From Clostridia bacterium (lineage in GTDB: Bacteria; Bacillota; Clostridia; Christensenellales; Aristaeellaceae): 64,000 nt of DNA. The translations under genes and the position numbers were made by a program. Within the stretch, counting starts at the first letter, position 1. Each line of letters opens with the position of its first letter. This document shows positions 9,114-18,061 of this stretch, one piece after another. The stretch spans positions 1 through 64,000 of the forward strand of contig JAFXRG010000002.1 in NCBI GenBank assembly GCA_017526525.1. Direction: 5' to 3'. Under the pieces are notes generated by a model. That model saw nothing but the letters and a program-made list of their open reading frames with translations. It was not told the origin of the DNA and ran no database searches.

Positions 9114-9824
9114 ATGTTTATTTCCACCGCATTTGCTTCGGGAGCCACTTCGCTGGTCAAGAGCGATTCCGATCTGAGCGCCTATTTTTTAAGCCAGTTT
9201 GAAAACCTGACCCCTCTGAAAATTGTGATCGGGCTGGCGATGGGCGCGCTGGTAGGACTGATTATCGCCTTCGTATACAAGCAATGCTACCGGGGCGTGC
9301 TGTACAGCCCGACCTTTGCCATGACGCTGATGATGCTGACCCTGATTACCACGCCGGTGGTCATGTGCATCAAGAGCGATATTGCCCTGAGTATGGGTAT
9401 GGTAGGCGCGCTGAGTATCGTTCGTTTCCGGACGGCTGTGAAGGATCCCATGGATACGGCCTACATGTTCTGGGCCCTGACGATGGGTATCCTGCTGGGC
9501 GCAGAGCTTTTTGTGCACGCCCTGGCCGTGGTGCTGGGCATCAGCATCATCCTGTTTGTGATGACCTTTGTGCGGTTCCGGAATCCCAACGGATACCTGC
9601 TGGTGGTGCATTATGACGACTACGCGGAAACCGAGATTACCCAGCTGCTTCGCAGAACGGTGAAGCAGCGGAAACTGCGCAGCAAGACCGTGACCCGGTC
9701 CGGCGCGGAGATGACCGTGGAAGTGCGGCTGGACAGCAAGCAGGACCTGGTGAGCGCCGTGCTCAACATCGAAGGGGTGCATGACGCGACGCTGGTGGCC
9801 TGCCAGACGGAAGCCGGCCAGTAA
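9114..9824 (+). CDS. DUF4956 family membrane protein
   Basis: A 236-residue protein with about four membrane helices in the first 160 residues (KIVIGLAMGALVGLIIAFV, PTFAMTLMMLTLI, MFWALTMGILLGAELF, ALAVVLGISIILFVM). It carries the DUF4956 core MVGALSIVRFRTAVKDPMDT between helices and a soluble C-terminal domain of about 75 residues that may be ferredoxin-fold-like. It starts 43 bases after the CotH gene with an AGAGGAGG site. In many bacteria DUF4956 genes sit beside VTC and CotH genes, as here, which suggests a membrane partner for the VTC-fold enzyme. The biochemical function is unknown. Confidence 0.88.
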   Translation: MFISTAFASGATSLVKSDSDLSAYFLSQFENLTPLKIVIGLAMGALVGLIIAFVYKQCYRGVLYSPTFAMTLMMLTLITTPVVMCIKSDIALSMGMVGALSIVRFRTAVKDPMDTAYMFWALTMGILLGAELFVHALAVVLGISIILFVMTFVRFRNPNGYLLVVHYDDYAETEITQLLRRTVKQRKLRSKTVTRSGAEMTVEVRLDSKQDLVSAVLNIEGVHDATLVACQTEAGQ

Positions 9825-9864
9825 GCTTTAAGGAAAACAAAAACGGGGAAAGGGGGAGATCCGG

Positions 9865-10578
9865 ATGGGAATGAATACGCTGCCGCTTCGGCATGAACTG
9901 AAATATTTCATCAACGAGCGGCAATACTTTGTGCTTTCCGGAATCCTGGACTCCGTTCTTTCCCGGGATCCGAACGGAGACGAATACAACGAATACCACA
10001 TCCGGTCCCTGTATTTTGACACGGTTTTCAACACGGCCCTGTATGACAAACTGAACGGCGTGCAGAACCGGGACAAGTACAGAATACGGATATACAACTT
10101 CAGCGACAAGGTGATCAAGCTGGAATGCAAAACCAAGGTGGGCAGCCTGATCTCCAAACGAAGCCTGACAATTCCCAAGCTTCTGTGCGAACAGCTGATG
10201 GCGGGGGATCCCGCCGGCCTGGAAACCACCCGGAGCGGCCTGCTGAACGACATGTACCGGGAAATGACGGTGAACCTGCTGCGGCCGGTGGTCCTGGTGG
10301 ATTATGTGCGGGAGGCTTATCTGCATCCCGCGGAAGAGGTACGGATCACTTTTGACAAACAGCTGCGGACGGGCCTGTACAGCAGGGAACTTTTTGATCC
10401 CTATGTTCCCACGATTCCGCCTTTTGATGATAACGTGATTATTCTTGAGGTGAAATACAATCACGCGCTGCCGACCTATATCCGGGATCTTCTCAGCGCC
10501 TACTGCCAGGGGGCGCTGCAGAGCGCCATCAGCAAGTATACCTGGTGCAGAAGGTACGAGGGAATGGGAGAGGAGTAG
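9865..10578 (+). CDS. VTC domain (polyphosphate polymerase fold) protein
   Basis: A 237-residue protein matching the bacterial VTC family: it begins LRHELKYFINERQYFVL, has SLYFDT, then DKYRIRIYN, KLECKTKVG and EVRITFDKQLRTG, and ends with ILEVKYNHALPTYIRDLL. The alternating charged residues fit a triphosphate-tunnel fold. The yeast VTC4 domain makes polyphosphate from ATP; bacterial homologues beside DUF4956 and CotH are annotated by homology and their product is not established. The start ATG has a GGGGGAGAT site. It overlaps nothing and leads into the CapA-like gene after 3 bases, so coupling is likely. Confidence 0.85.
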   Translation: MGMNTLPLRHELKYFINERQYFVLSGILDSVLSRDPNGDEYNEYHIRSLYFDTVFNTALYDKLNGVQNRDKYRIRIYNFSDKVIKLECKTKVGSLISKRSLTIPKLLCEQLMAGDPAGLETTRSGLLNDMYREMTVNLLRPVVLVDYVREAYLHPAEEVRITFDKQLRTGLYSRELFDPYVPTIPPFDDNVIILEVKYNHALPTYIRDLLSAYCQGALQSAISKYTWCRRYEGMGEE

Positions 10579-10581
10579 CGG

Positions 10582-11727
10582 ATGAGACGCAGGACATGCG
10601 CGGTCCTGATGCTGCTTTTTGCTTTTTTCATCGGGTCGCAGGGAACAGCGGAGAAAATGCTGACCCTTACCTTTGCGGGGGACTGCACCCTGGGCGGCGA
10701 AGAACAGACGAGAAAAAACGCCGATTCCTTCGACAGCCTTGCAGCCCGGGAAGGATACGGCTATTTTTTTGAAAATTTTCGGGAGCTGTTTTCCGGGGAC
10801 GACTGCACGGTGGTCAACTGCGACGGTGTGCTGGCGGACAGCGAAGCCGGAGCGGCCAAATCCAAAGGATTCCGTTTTCGGGGACCGGAAGCTTTTGCAC
10901 AGATTTTCCGGGAGGGATCCGTGGAAGCGGTTTCCCTGGGCAACTACCACAGCGGCGATTACGGCGGACCCGGGCTGGAAAGCACCCGGCACGCCCTGGA
11001 AAGTGAAGGAATCGGCTGGGCCCGGGAGAAGGACTTCTGGTTTTTTGAGAAGGACGGAATCCGCGTTGCTTTCGTCTCCGTGGATTACGGTATTTTTCAG
11101 CGATCCCGGTTCATTCTCCGGGACAGGCTGCTCCAGATGCGGGCGGACGGGGAGATTCAGGCTGCCGTGGTGCTGGCGCACCAGGGAAAGGAATATTCCC
11201 CGGTTCATAACGCCGCCCAGAATCAGTACGCGGAGTTTTTCATCACGGAGGCCGGGGCGGACCTGGTGGTCATGACCTTTCCGCACGTGGTGCAGGGAAT
11301 CCGGATCCTGAACAGCCGGAGCGTTTTCTATTCGCTGGGGAACTTTGTCTGCGGCGGAAGCAACCGGATTCACCGGACGGAGCAGACCAACTCCCTTTAC
11401 AGCCTTGCGGTGCAGACCCGGCTGTTTTTTACCAACGAAGGCGAATACAAGGGACAGCAGACGGTTTTGTATCCGGCGTGGGCAAGCGGGGAAGAAAGAA
11501 AAAACAATTATCAGCCCATACGCCTGACGGCAGACCAGGCGGTTCCGGTGCTGGAGGCCATGCAGCGAGACACCGCATGGACCCTTCCGGCCATTCAGAC
11601 AGACAGGAACGGGTACGCCTGCGTGATTCTGGATTACCTGCCGGCAGAGGAAAAAACAGCCGGGGAAACCGGAACGGAAGGCGTTCCCGAAGCGGCTCCG
11701 GCAAAGCCGGACCGGAACAGACCCTGA
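10582..11727 (+). CDS. Secreted CapA-like metallophosphatase-fold protein
   Basis: A 381-residue protein with a signal peptide (basic RRR, hydrophobic core to about residue 20). It shows the CapA/PgsA pattern: LTFAGDCTLGG, VVNCDGVLADSE, LGNYHSGDYGGPG, AHQGKEY, GADLVVMTFPHVVQGI and VFYSLGNFV. CapA proteins are needed for poly-gamma-glutamate capsule export or anchoring; related proteins may be phosphoesterases. Compared with usual CapA, the NNH motif is replaced by GNYH and HxG by HQG, so activity is uncertain. The C-terminal tail is rich in Pro, Glu and Ala. No capB or capC lies nearby, so a capsule role is not supported by context. Confidence 0.8.
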   Translation: MRRRTCAVLMLLFAFFIGSQGTAEKMLTLTFAGDCTLGGEEQTRKNADSFDSLAAREGYGYFFENFRELFSGDDCTVVNCDGVLADSEAGAAKSKGFRFRGPEAFAQIFREGSVEAVSLGNYHSGDYGGPGLESTRHALESEGIGWAREKDFWFFEKDGIRVAFVSVDYGIFQRSRFILRDRLLQMRADGEIQAAVVLAHQGKEYSPVHNAAQNQYAEFFITEAGADLVVMTFPHVVQGIRILNSRSVFYSLGNFVCGGSNRIHRTEQTNSLYSLAVQTRLFFTNEGEYKGQQTVLYPAWASGEERKNNYQPIRLTADQAVPVLEAMQRDTAWTLPAIQTDRNGYACVILDYLPAEEKTAGETGTEGVPEAAPAKPDRNRP

Positions 11728-11761
11728 ACAAGATCCCAGGAAAGAACGGAGGGAAAACACC

Positions 11762-13651
11762 ATGGAACCACTCATTCCGAAATGGCACCGGGAGCTGGAG
11801 CTTTTCAGCGCAATCAAACCGCTGCTGATTCTGGAGGGAAACATCACGGATCAATACCGCTATCCGACGGAAGGGTCGGTGCGGGAGGACGAGATTATTC
11901 CGCTGAGCCGTTATCTGCAGGCGTATTTTTCAGACCAGGGATACGACCAGGTGATTTTTTACAGCAATCTGCTGGGGTTTGTGAGCCCCTTTGATCCTTC
12001 CATGCTGGAAAGGTACGCGGCGCTGACGGGAACGGAGCTCCGGAACGGGGCGATTCCCGCCGAATTCAAAGGCAACGGGGCGGATACCGCACCCAACGTA
12101 CTGCGCCGGGCCATGAGCCAGCAGCAGGCGGCCACCGTAACCGTTATGGAAATGGCCAGCCACTACATCACGACCCCGGAACGCATGGACCAGCAGGATG
12201 TAAACAGCTTCAACATTCTGATGCAGAGCGCCCTGAGCGCTTCCTGGGTGAGGACCGCCCACGGGAAGAAGCAGAACCTGCTGATTCTGCTGGTGAACAA
12301 GCTGAATGACCTGCCGGCCTGGTTCTACCTGAACAACCCGGTCTGCAAGATCCTGCAGCTGGAGGCGCCGGACCGGGAAGAGCGCAAACGCATGATGACC
12401 GGCACCAATTTTGCTTCCTTCTTCTCCGGCACCGTATACCGGCGGGATATGCCCTACTACGCGGAGCATGAGGATGAGCTGGAGCGGATCAAGGAAAAGT
12501 TTGTGGGCCTGACGGAAGGCTTGACTTTTACCGAGCTGGATGAAATGCGGCTGCTGTGCAAGAAGGAAGAGATGCCGATCCGGGACCTGTGCAAAATTGT
12601 GGATCTGTACAAGTACGGCATCAAAGAGAATCCATGGAGTACCCTGAGCGTCAAAAGCCTGAAAACCGCGAAGCAGGATTTTGAGAAGCGGATCAAGGGC
12701 CAGGATACGGCGCTGGAGAGAACCCTGGACGTGGTGAAACGGGCAGTAACCGGCATGAATGGCCTGAATTCCTCTTCCACCGGCAAACCCAAGGGAGTGC
12801 TGTTTTTTGCCGGACCGACGGGCACCGGCAAGACGGAAACAGCCAAGGCGCTGGCCGAAAAGCTGTTCGGCGACGAAAGCACGTGCATCCGCTTTGATAT
12901 GAGCGAATACGGCCAAAGCCATTCGGATCAGAAACTGATGGGCGCACCTCCCGGATATGTGGGTTACGAGGCAGGGGGACAGCTGACGAACGCGGTGAAG
13001 AAAAACCCCTTCTGCATTCTTCTTTTTGATGAGATTGAAAAGGCCCATTCCAGCATTCTCGATAAGTTCCTGCAGATTCTTGAGGACGGACGGATGACGG
13101 ACGGGCAGGGAAACACCGTATACTTTTCCGAGACGATTATCATTTTCACCAGCAACCTGGGAATCTATGTGAAGGATGCTTTCGGAAACCGGCAGCCCAA
13201 CGTGACCATGGATATGGAATACAGCGAGGTCCAGACCCGGGTCCGCAGCGCCATTGAGGATTATTTCAAGCTGGAGCTGGGACGTCCGGAGATCCTGAAC
13301 CGGATCGGCGAAAACATTGTGGTGTTCGACTATATCCGGAAGGAAGCGGCGGACCTGATTCTGAAGGGCCAGGTGAACAAGATTATCAGCAAGCTGCGGG
13401 AGCAGAAAAATATTGAGATTTCCATTGAAGATTTTGCATACCGGAGCCTGGAGGAAGCGGCCACCTTTGATCTGTCCAACGGCGGGCGGGGAATCGGAAA
13501 CCAGGTGGAAAGCCTGGTGATCAATCCGCTGAGCCGGTGGCTGTTTGACCATGAAATTACGGAAAACGCGAAGATCGTGATTGAAGGATTTGAGACAGCG
13601 GCCAATCCGCCCAGCATCCGCTGCCGTGTGGAAGGAGGGGAGAAAGCATGA
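11762..13651 (+). CDS. ClpB/ClpA-type AAA+ ATPase with atypical N-terminal half
   Basis: A 629-residue protein. The C-terminal half is a single AAA_2 module like the second ring of Clp ATPases: Walker A GPTGTGKT (351-358), FDMSEYGQSHSDQKLMGAPPG, Walker B LLFDEIEKAH (D423, E424), sensor-like IIFTSNLG and arginine-finger region LGRPEILNRIG. The first 300 residues look like a degenerate P-loop-related domain without clear Walker motifs (ILLVNKLNDLPAWFYL). No ClpP-docking loop is obvious. It is probably a protein remodelling ATPase. It overlaps the next ORF by 4 bases (ATGA), so the two proteins probably function together. Confidence 0.82.
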   Translation: MEPLIPKWHRELELFSAIKPLLILEGNITDQYRYPTEGSVREDEIIPLSRYLQAYFSDQGYDQVIFYSNLLGFVSPFDPSMLERYAALTGTELRNGAIPAEFKGNGADTAPNVLRRAMSQQQAATVTVMEMASHYITTPERMDQQDVNSFNILMQSALSASWVRTAHGKKQNLLILLVNKLNDLPAWFYLNNPVCKILQLEAPDREERKRMMTGTNFASFFSGTVYRRDMPYYAEHEDELERIKEKFVGLTEGLTFTELDEMRLLCKKEEMPIRDLCKIVDLYKYGIKENPWSTLSVKSLKTAKQDFEKRIKGQDTALERTLDVVKRAVTGMNGLNSSSTGKPKGVLFFAGPTGTGKTETAKALAEKLFGDESTCIRFDMSEYGQSHSDQKLMGAPPGYVGYEAGGQLTNAVKKNPFCILLFDEIEKAHSSILDKFLQILEDGRMTDGQGNTVYFSETIIIFTSNLGIYVKDAFGNRQPNVTMDMEYSEVQTRVRSAIEDYFKLELGRPEILNRIGENIVVFDYIRKEAADLILKGQVNKIISKLREQKNIEISIEDFAYRSLEEAATFDLSNGGRGIGNQVESLVINPLSRWLFDHEITENAKIVIEGFETAANPPSIRCRVEGGEKA

Positions 13652-14316
13652 GCGAAGATCAGAACAACAATCAGAACCGTACCTTGGAAGAAAGCGATCT
13701 GCTGAAACGCATGCGGGCAATTGCTTCGGATCTGTGGCGGGAGTCGCCGGACGTGGCGGCACAGCCGAAACCCAAACCGGACAAGCCTGCCAAGGTTGTG
13801 GTGAAACGCCCTGAAATCGGGATTGACAATCTCTGGATGACCGCGGATGAGACCATAGACTGGACGGACGCGCTGGCTCATGAATACCCCGGAGACGGGC
13901 TGACGAATCCCCGGTTATGGAGCTTTTACCATCAGCAGGCGGAGCCGGTGCTGCGGGGCGATACCCGGGCTTATGCCGAGGTGCTGAAGAAAGCCAATCC
14001 CCTGGGAGAACTGACCGCGTTTGCAGACGGAATCAGCATGCGGGCGCCGGATCCGGACCGGGTGGAAGCCAGCTTCAACTGCCGGCAGGAATACCTGGAA
14101 GAAAACGAAAAAAAGTACCTGTGCGCGATGGGAATCCGCATCGCCCGGGATCTGATGGCATGCCTGCCGGTCAGCGAAGTGGGGGTTACAGCGAGGAAGG
14201 ACGGAAAAGTCCTTATGGAGGTTACCTACCGCCGGGAAAAACTGCTGCACCGCAATTTCACCTATCTGGACCCGGTAAAGCTGACGGAGGAATGCGGGGC
14301 AAACTTTGAACCGTAA
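13648..14316 (+). CDS. Conserved hypothetical protein, partner of the AAA+ ATPase
   Basis: A 222-residue soluble protein that I do not recognise. The N-terminus is acidic/Asn-rich, then a Lys/Pro linker (PKPKPDKPAK, about residues 42-54), then a mixed alpha/beta region with WMTADETIDWTDALAHEYPGDG and a C-terminal HRNFTYLDPVKLTEECG. No signal peptide or membrane helix. It overlaps the upstream AAA+ gene by 4 bases, an arrangement that favours balanced production, so an adaptor or regulator role is plausible. It is the last gene of the block, followed by a strong terminator. Confidence 0.8.
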   Translation: MSEDQNNNQNRTLEESDLLKRMRAIASDLWRESPDVAAQPKPKPDKPAKVVVKRPEIGIDNLWMTADETIDWTDALAHEYPGDGLTNPRLWSFYHQQAEPVLRGDTRAYAEVLKKANPLGELTAFADGISMRAPDPDRVEASFNCRQEYLEENEKKYLCAMGIRIARDLMACLPVSEVGVTARKDGKVLMEVTYRREKLLHRNFTYLDPVKLTEECGANFEP

Positions 14317-14324
14317 ATAACAAA

Positions 14325-14359
14325 AACCAGACGCGAGTCAGACGCGCCTGGTTTTTTTT
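14325..14359 (+). terminator. Terminator closing the CotH-to-hypothetical gene block
   Basis: Arms AACCAG-A-CGCG and CGCG-C-CTGGTT (14325-14352) form an interrupted stem, followed by eight T residues. Genes on both sides converge here. Confidence 0.88.
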
Positions 14360-14378
14360 CCGGAAAGCCGGGAAAGAC

Positions 14379-15386
14379 TCAGGGAACCGCGGGAAGCGCG
14401 TTCCCGGCGGATTCAGCGGAGGCAAAGTAGATGATATCCCACAGCATCCGATGCTCCGGATGATCCTTGGAATTGATTTTGTCATATCCGTGAAGGTACA
14501 GCATGGAGGAAACCCCTCCGTCCAGATTGTAGGCAAAACGGACGCCCTGGGAAGCGACATATTCGGCAAAATCCGTCAGGGTAATGCCGGCGTCCCCGCG
14601 GAACTTGCCGGCGGTGACGATGATTTTATAGTGCAGCTTGTCGACCTGGCAAAGGGCGATACGGGAAGTGTGATCCTGCCAGGCCATGTTCATCCACTGC
14701 TGGGCCCCATGGAAATCGGCAACCGCTTCGCCGTTTTCCACCAGAATGGGGCCGAAAGCGAAAATGTTGGTAATTTTGTGGCCTTCGAATTCGGAAGGAT
14801 CGGGCAGATCCCCGTCCTTGGCCCGATGCAGGCCGTGGAAATCGCCGTTTTCATCAATGAGCAGCAGATCCATGGCCCATTTGTCCCGATCCGAAAGGCG
14901 GGCGGAAATCAGCTGGCCCTGGCGGAAGGTACAGCCCAGATTGTGCTTTTCGTTTTTGACGCCCCAGGAGTCCCCGTTCATGGCTACCACGGCGTTGACA
15001 TGCTGCGCGGTGCTCACGGCGTATTCCCGGTCGTTGGCATTGTTGAAGCTGATGTTGACCGCTGAGGCGGTACGCAGCTGGGAAGGATCTGAAATGACGA
15101 TATCCGCAATCCAGACGGTGGTTTTTTTGTGAGCGGTTTTGGTGACCACGGCGCGGATGGTGCTGTCCTCATAGGTGAGCACGGGATTTCCGGCTTCGTC
15201 CTTCGTTTCGGAAAGCGCGTCCTCCCGGGGCACGGAACCGAAAGAAAAATCGAGGGGAAGAGAAGGCGCCGTGGAAATTTCCTCTACCTCCATGGAAGAG
15301 GCAAGGGAAGAGCAGGGCAGCAGAAACAGGCAGAACAGAAGGCAGAAGACCTGCCGGAGAGACTTTCGTTTCGAAGAAAAAATCAT
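14379..15386 (-). CDS. Secreted phosphodiester glycosidase (NAGPA/DUF2233) family protein
   Basis: A 335-residue protein with a signal peptide (KRKSLRQ then FCLLFCLFLLP, lipobox-like Cys before SSLASS). The NAGPA domain fills the rest: VVAMNGDSW, ITNIFAFGPILVENGE, SRIALCQVD, and the glycine-rich LDGGVSSMLYLHG near the C-terminus. Family members are phosphodiester glycosidases, for example the uncovering enzyme that removes GlcNAc; many bacterial ones are cell-wall associated. The ATG has an AAGGAGTACTGCGC leader. A consensus promoter lies immediately upstream within the spacer to the P-type ATPase gene. Confidence 0.88.
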   Translation of the reverse strand: MIFSSKRKSLRQVFCLLFCLFLLPCSSLASSMEVEEISTAPSLPLDFSFGSVPREDALSETKDEAGNPVLTYEDSTIRAVVTKTAHKKTTVWIADIVISDPSQLRTASAVNISFNNANDREYAVSTAQHVNAVVAMNGDSWGVKNEKHNLGCTFRQGQLISARLSDRDKWAMDLLLIDENGDFHGLHRAKDGDLPDPSEFEGHKITNIFAFGPILVENGEAVADFHGAQQWMNMAWQDHTSRIALCQVDKLHYKIIVTAGKFRGDAGITLTDFAEYVASQGVRFAYNLDGGVSSMLYLHGYDKINSKDHPEHRMLWDIIYFASAESAGNALPAVP

Positions 15387-15448
15387 GCGCAGTACTCCTT
15401 GAAGAGAATGGTTTTATCCGGCTCCGAAGACCCGGCGTAAACAGCTGA

Positions 15449-15478
15449 ATTATAAAATAGCTGAAATGCTTTTGTCAA
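15449..15478 (-). promoter_or_regulatory. Consensus promoter for the phosphodiester glycosidase gene
   Basis: On the minus strand TTGACA (15478-15473) and TATAAT (15454-15449) are separated by 18 bp. The -35 box overlaps the stop codon of the upstream P-type ATPase gene, so the glycosidase can be transcribed independently. Confidence 0.78.
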
Positions 15479-17874
15479 ACCGGGTCCTGATTGCCGAAAC
15501 GCCGCCGGAGCAGGACGGAGACACCGAACACAAGGGCGGCGCCGATGGCGCAGAGAACCGGCAGAACGATCCAGGCATTGCCTTCCAGGGGAACCAGTTC
15601 AAAGAGACGGCCCGCAATGAGCACGACGCAGACAAAGCAGACGGCCATGGCAGCAAGCAGAACGGAGCGGTTCCTGTTCAGGGGGAGGCAGGTGCGCAGA
15701 AGCACCAGGAAACCGACAAACCAGGCGGAAATGGTGGCCACCGTGCTGCACAGCTCCCGGCTCCAGCCAAACCGCTCCATGATCATGGCAAGCGCAGCGC
15801 ACAGCGTGACGGCGGCGCCGCCGGGCAGGGCACGCATCAGAACCGTCCGCAGGAACCTGCCGCGGATCCGTTCCCGGCAGGGTTCCAACGCCAGGAAGAA
15901 GCCGGGAATGCCCACGGTGAGGGAGGAAATCAGGGTCAGGTGGATCGGATGGAAAGGATAGGAGGCCGGAAGCAGCAGTGTCAGGATGCTGAGGAAGAAG
16001 CTGAAAAGGGTCTTGGTCAGGAAAAGACTGGCGGCCCGGGTAATGTTGTTGATCACCCGGCGGCCTTCCAGCACGATTTCCGGCATGACGCTGAAATCGG
16101 AGCTGAGCAGGGTCAGCTGGGCTGCATGGCGGGCGGCATCCGCGCCGCCGGCCATGGCGATGGAACAGTCCGCTGTTTTCAGGGCGGGAATATCGTTTAC
16201 GCCGTCGCCGGTCATGGCAACATTATGGCCTTTGGATTTCAGCGCCAGCACAAGGGCCTTTTTCTGTTCGGGAGAGACCCGGCCGAAGACGGTGAAGCGA
16301 TCGCATGCATCGGCAATTTTCTCCGGCGTATCCAGCGTGCGGGCATCCACGGCCCGGTCCCAGCCTTCCAGGCCGGCCTGGCGGGCAATCATTGAAACGG
16401 TATGGGGATTATCGCCGGAAATGACCTTCAGCGCCACGTCCTGCTCCCGGAAATAGCGGAGGGTCTGCTCCGCACCGGGCCGGATCTGGTCTGTCAGCGC
16501 CAGCAGCGCGATGATTTCCGAAACGGGGGGCATATTTTCCGCGGAAACAATTCCCCGGGCGCCGGCCAGCACCAGCACGCGTTTGCCCTCGGACGCCAGG
16601 GCCTCAATACGGCTCCGGAGATCCGGCGGACAGCTGTCCCCCAGAACATATTCCGGGGCGCCGAGGATCAGCGCCCGGCCGTCCTCAAAGGTGGCGGCGG
16701 ATTTTTTCCGGGCGGAGGAGAAGGGAACCACGGCCCTGGGCTTTTCCGTTCCCGGCGTGAGCCGGGCGCGGAGTGCGTTCAGGGTGGGGCTTTGCTCGTC
16801 AAAGGCGCCCAGGAAGCGGCTTATGGCTTTTTCGGCTTCTTCATCCGTACGGCCTATTCCTTCGGTCAGCACCAGTTCCATTTCCCCGGTGGTGATGGTG
16901 CCGGTTTTGTCAAGGCACAGGACATCGGCACGGGCGAGGGTTTCAATGCCGGCCAGTTCCTGAACCAGCGTTTTACGGTGCCCGAGCCGGATGACACCGA
17001 CCGCCATGGCGATGCTGGTCAGAAGGATCAGGCCTTCCGGAATCATGCCGATCATGGCGGCGACGGAATCCGGAACCGCCGTTTTGGCCAGGGCAACAAA
17101 GGGAAGGGGATCCTTTGAAAACCACTGGTTGATGATAACCGATTTCAGAAAGAGCAGAACTCCCAGCGGAACCAGAAGCATGGTATCGAACTTGATGAGC
17201 CGGTTCAGTTCCTCCATCAGGCGGGAACCGGGCCGGGCTGTTTTTTTGGCCTCCCGGTTCAGCCGGCCGATATAGCTCTCATTGGCGACATACACCAGCT
17301 GGGCGGTCATTTTGCCTTCCACCACGTAGCTGCCGGAGTACAGCCAGCTGTTGGTCTGCTTCGGAACCGGATCGCTTTCACCGGTCAGCAGGGATTCCAT
17401 GGCGGCGCCGGCGCCGTCCACAATGACCGCATCCGCAACGATCTGGTCCCCTGCCCGGAAGACGCACAGATCCCCCTGCACGGTTTTTTCCGGCTTCAGG
17501 ATGACTTCCCGGCCGCCGCGGAGAACATGCACATCCGGCGCGTTGAGAAGCTGCAGCTCCCGGATGGTTTTCTGCGCCCGGTACTCCTGCACCGTTCCGA
17601 TCAGGATGTTGGCGATGATGATGACGATGAAAAGCATATTGCGGTAGCTGCCCACCAGCAGCAGGCAGGCCGCCAACGCAAAATTCAGGAAATTGAAGAA
17701 GGTAAAAATATTGTCAAACAGGATTTTTTTGACCGGTTTTCCCTGGTCGTCATCGATGATGTTTCCCTGTCCGGCCTGGCGGCGCGCTTCCGCCTCGTCG
17801 TCCGTAAGCCCCTGGGAATCCGTATAGACGAAATCCTCCGGCCATGCGTCGGGTAGTTTCAATTCGTTTTCCAT
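15475..17874 (-). CDS. Cation-transporting P-type ATPase (CtpE-like)
   Basis: A 799-residue P-type ATPase. It has the actuator motif TGES (164-167), the phosphorylation motif DKTGT with D322, and the hinge TGDGVNDIPALK. About ten membrane helices: two pairs before the P-domain and a C-terminal bundle of six. The M4 segment reads IPEGLILLTSIA, lacking the second proline of the classic PEGLP and resembling the mycobacterial CtpE group implicated in calcium uptake. Heavy-metal CPx motifs are absent. Substrate is therefore probably calcium or another divalent cation, by family resemblance only. An AGGAGGTTCTGGC leader precedes the ATG. It is divergent from the ABC exporter. Confidence 0.88.
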   Translation of the reverse strand: MENELKLPDAWPEDFVYTDSQGLTDDEAEARRQAGQGNIIDDDQGKPVKKILFDNIFTFFNFLNFALAACLLLVGSYRNMLFIVIIIANILIGTVQEYRAQKTIRELQLLNAPDVHVLRGGREVILKPEKTVQGDLCVFRAGDQIVADAVIVDGAGAAMESLLTGESDPVPKQTNSWLYSGSYVVEGKMTAQLVYVANESYIGRLNREAKKTARPGSRLMEELNRLIKFDTMLLVPLGVLLFLKSVIINQWFSKDPLPFVALAKTAVPDSVAAMIGMIPEGLILLTSIAMAVGVIRLGHRKTLVQELAGIETLARADVLCLDKTGTITTGEMELVLTEGIGRTDEEAEKAISRFLGAFDEQSPTLNALRARLTPGTEKPRAVVPFSSARKKSAATFEDGRALILGAPEYVLGDSCPPDLRSRIEALASEGKRVLVLAGARGIVSAENMPPVSEIIALLALTDQIRPGAEQTLRYFREQDVALKVISGDNPHTVSMIARQAGLEGWDRAVDARTLDTPEKIADACDRFTVFGRVSPEQKKALVLALKSKGHNVAMTGDGVNDIPALKTADCSIAMAGGADAARHAAQLTLLSSDFSVMPEIVLEGRRVINNITRAASLFLTKTLFSFFLSILTLLLPASYPFHPIHLTLISSLTVGIPGFFLALEPCRERIRGRFLRTVLMRALPGGAAVTLCAALAMIMERFGWSRELCSTVATISAWFVGFLVLLRTCLPLNRNRSVLLAAMAVCFVCVVLIAGRLFELVPLEGNAWIVLPVLCAIGAALVFGVSVLLRRRFGNQDPV

Positions 17875-17907
17875 GCCAGAACCTCCTGATTCATTCGAGC
17901 CATTTCC

Positions 17908-17936
17908 ATACTATGCCAGGAAGGCCGGACTGTCAA
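17908..17936 (-). promoter_or_regulatory. Promoter for the P-type ATPase gene
   Basis: Minus-strand TTGACA (17936-17931), 17-bp spacer, TAGTAT (17913-17908), about 35 bases before the start. Confidence 0.72.
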
Positions 17937-17997
17937 GAAAACGAGAAATCCGCGGGGCAAAAAACGGGCGGACCCGGGCTGAAAATGACAGAGCCCG

Positions 17998-18026
17998 TTG
18001 TAATCCGGCGGAAAGCGTGCTATGCT
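17998..18026 (+). promoter_or_regulatory. Promoter for the ABC exporter gene
   Basis: TTGTAA (17998-18003), 17-bp spacer, TATGCT (18021-18026), 35 bases before the start. Confidence 0.55.
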
Positions 18027-18061
18027 GAAGCAAAAAGAAAAATCAAGGGGATTAATCGGAC

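Noticed and set aside
5918..9160. Long minus-strand open frame of about 1080 codons opposite the CotH gene
   Set aside because: The plus strand has clear lamin-tail and CotH domains; the antisense frame has none.
10582..11727. Poly-gamma-glutamate capsule locus
   Set aside because: Only a CapA-like gene is present; no capB or capC, and key CapA motifs are altered.
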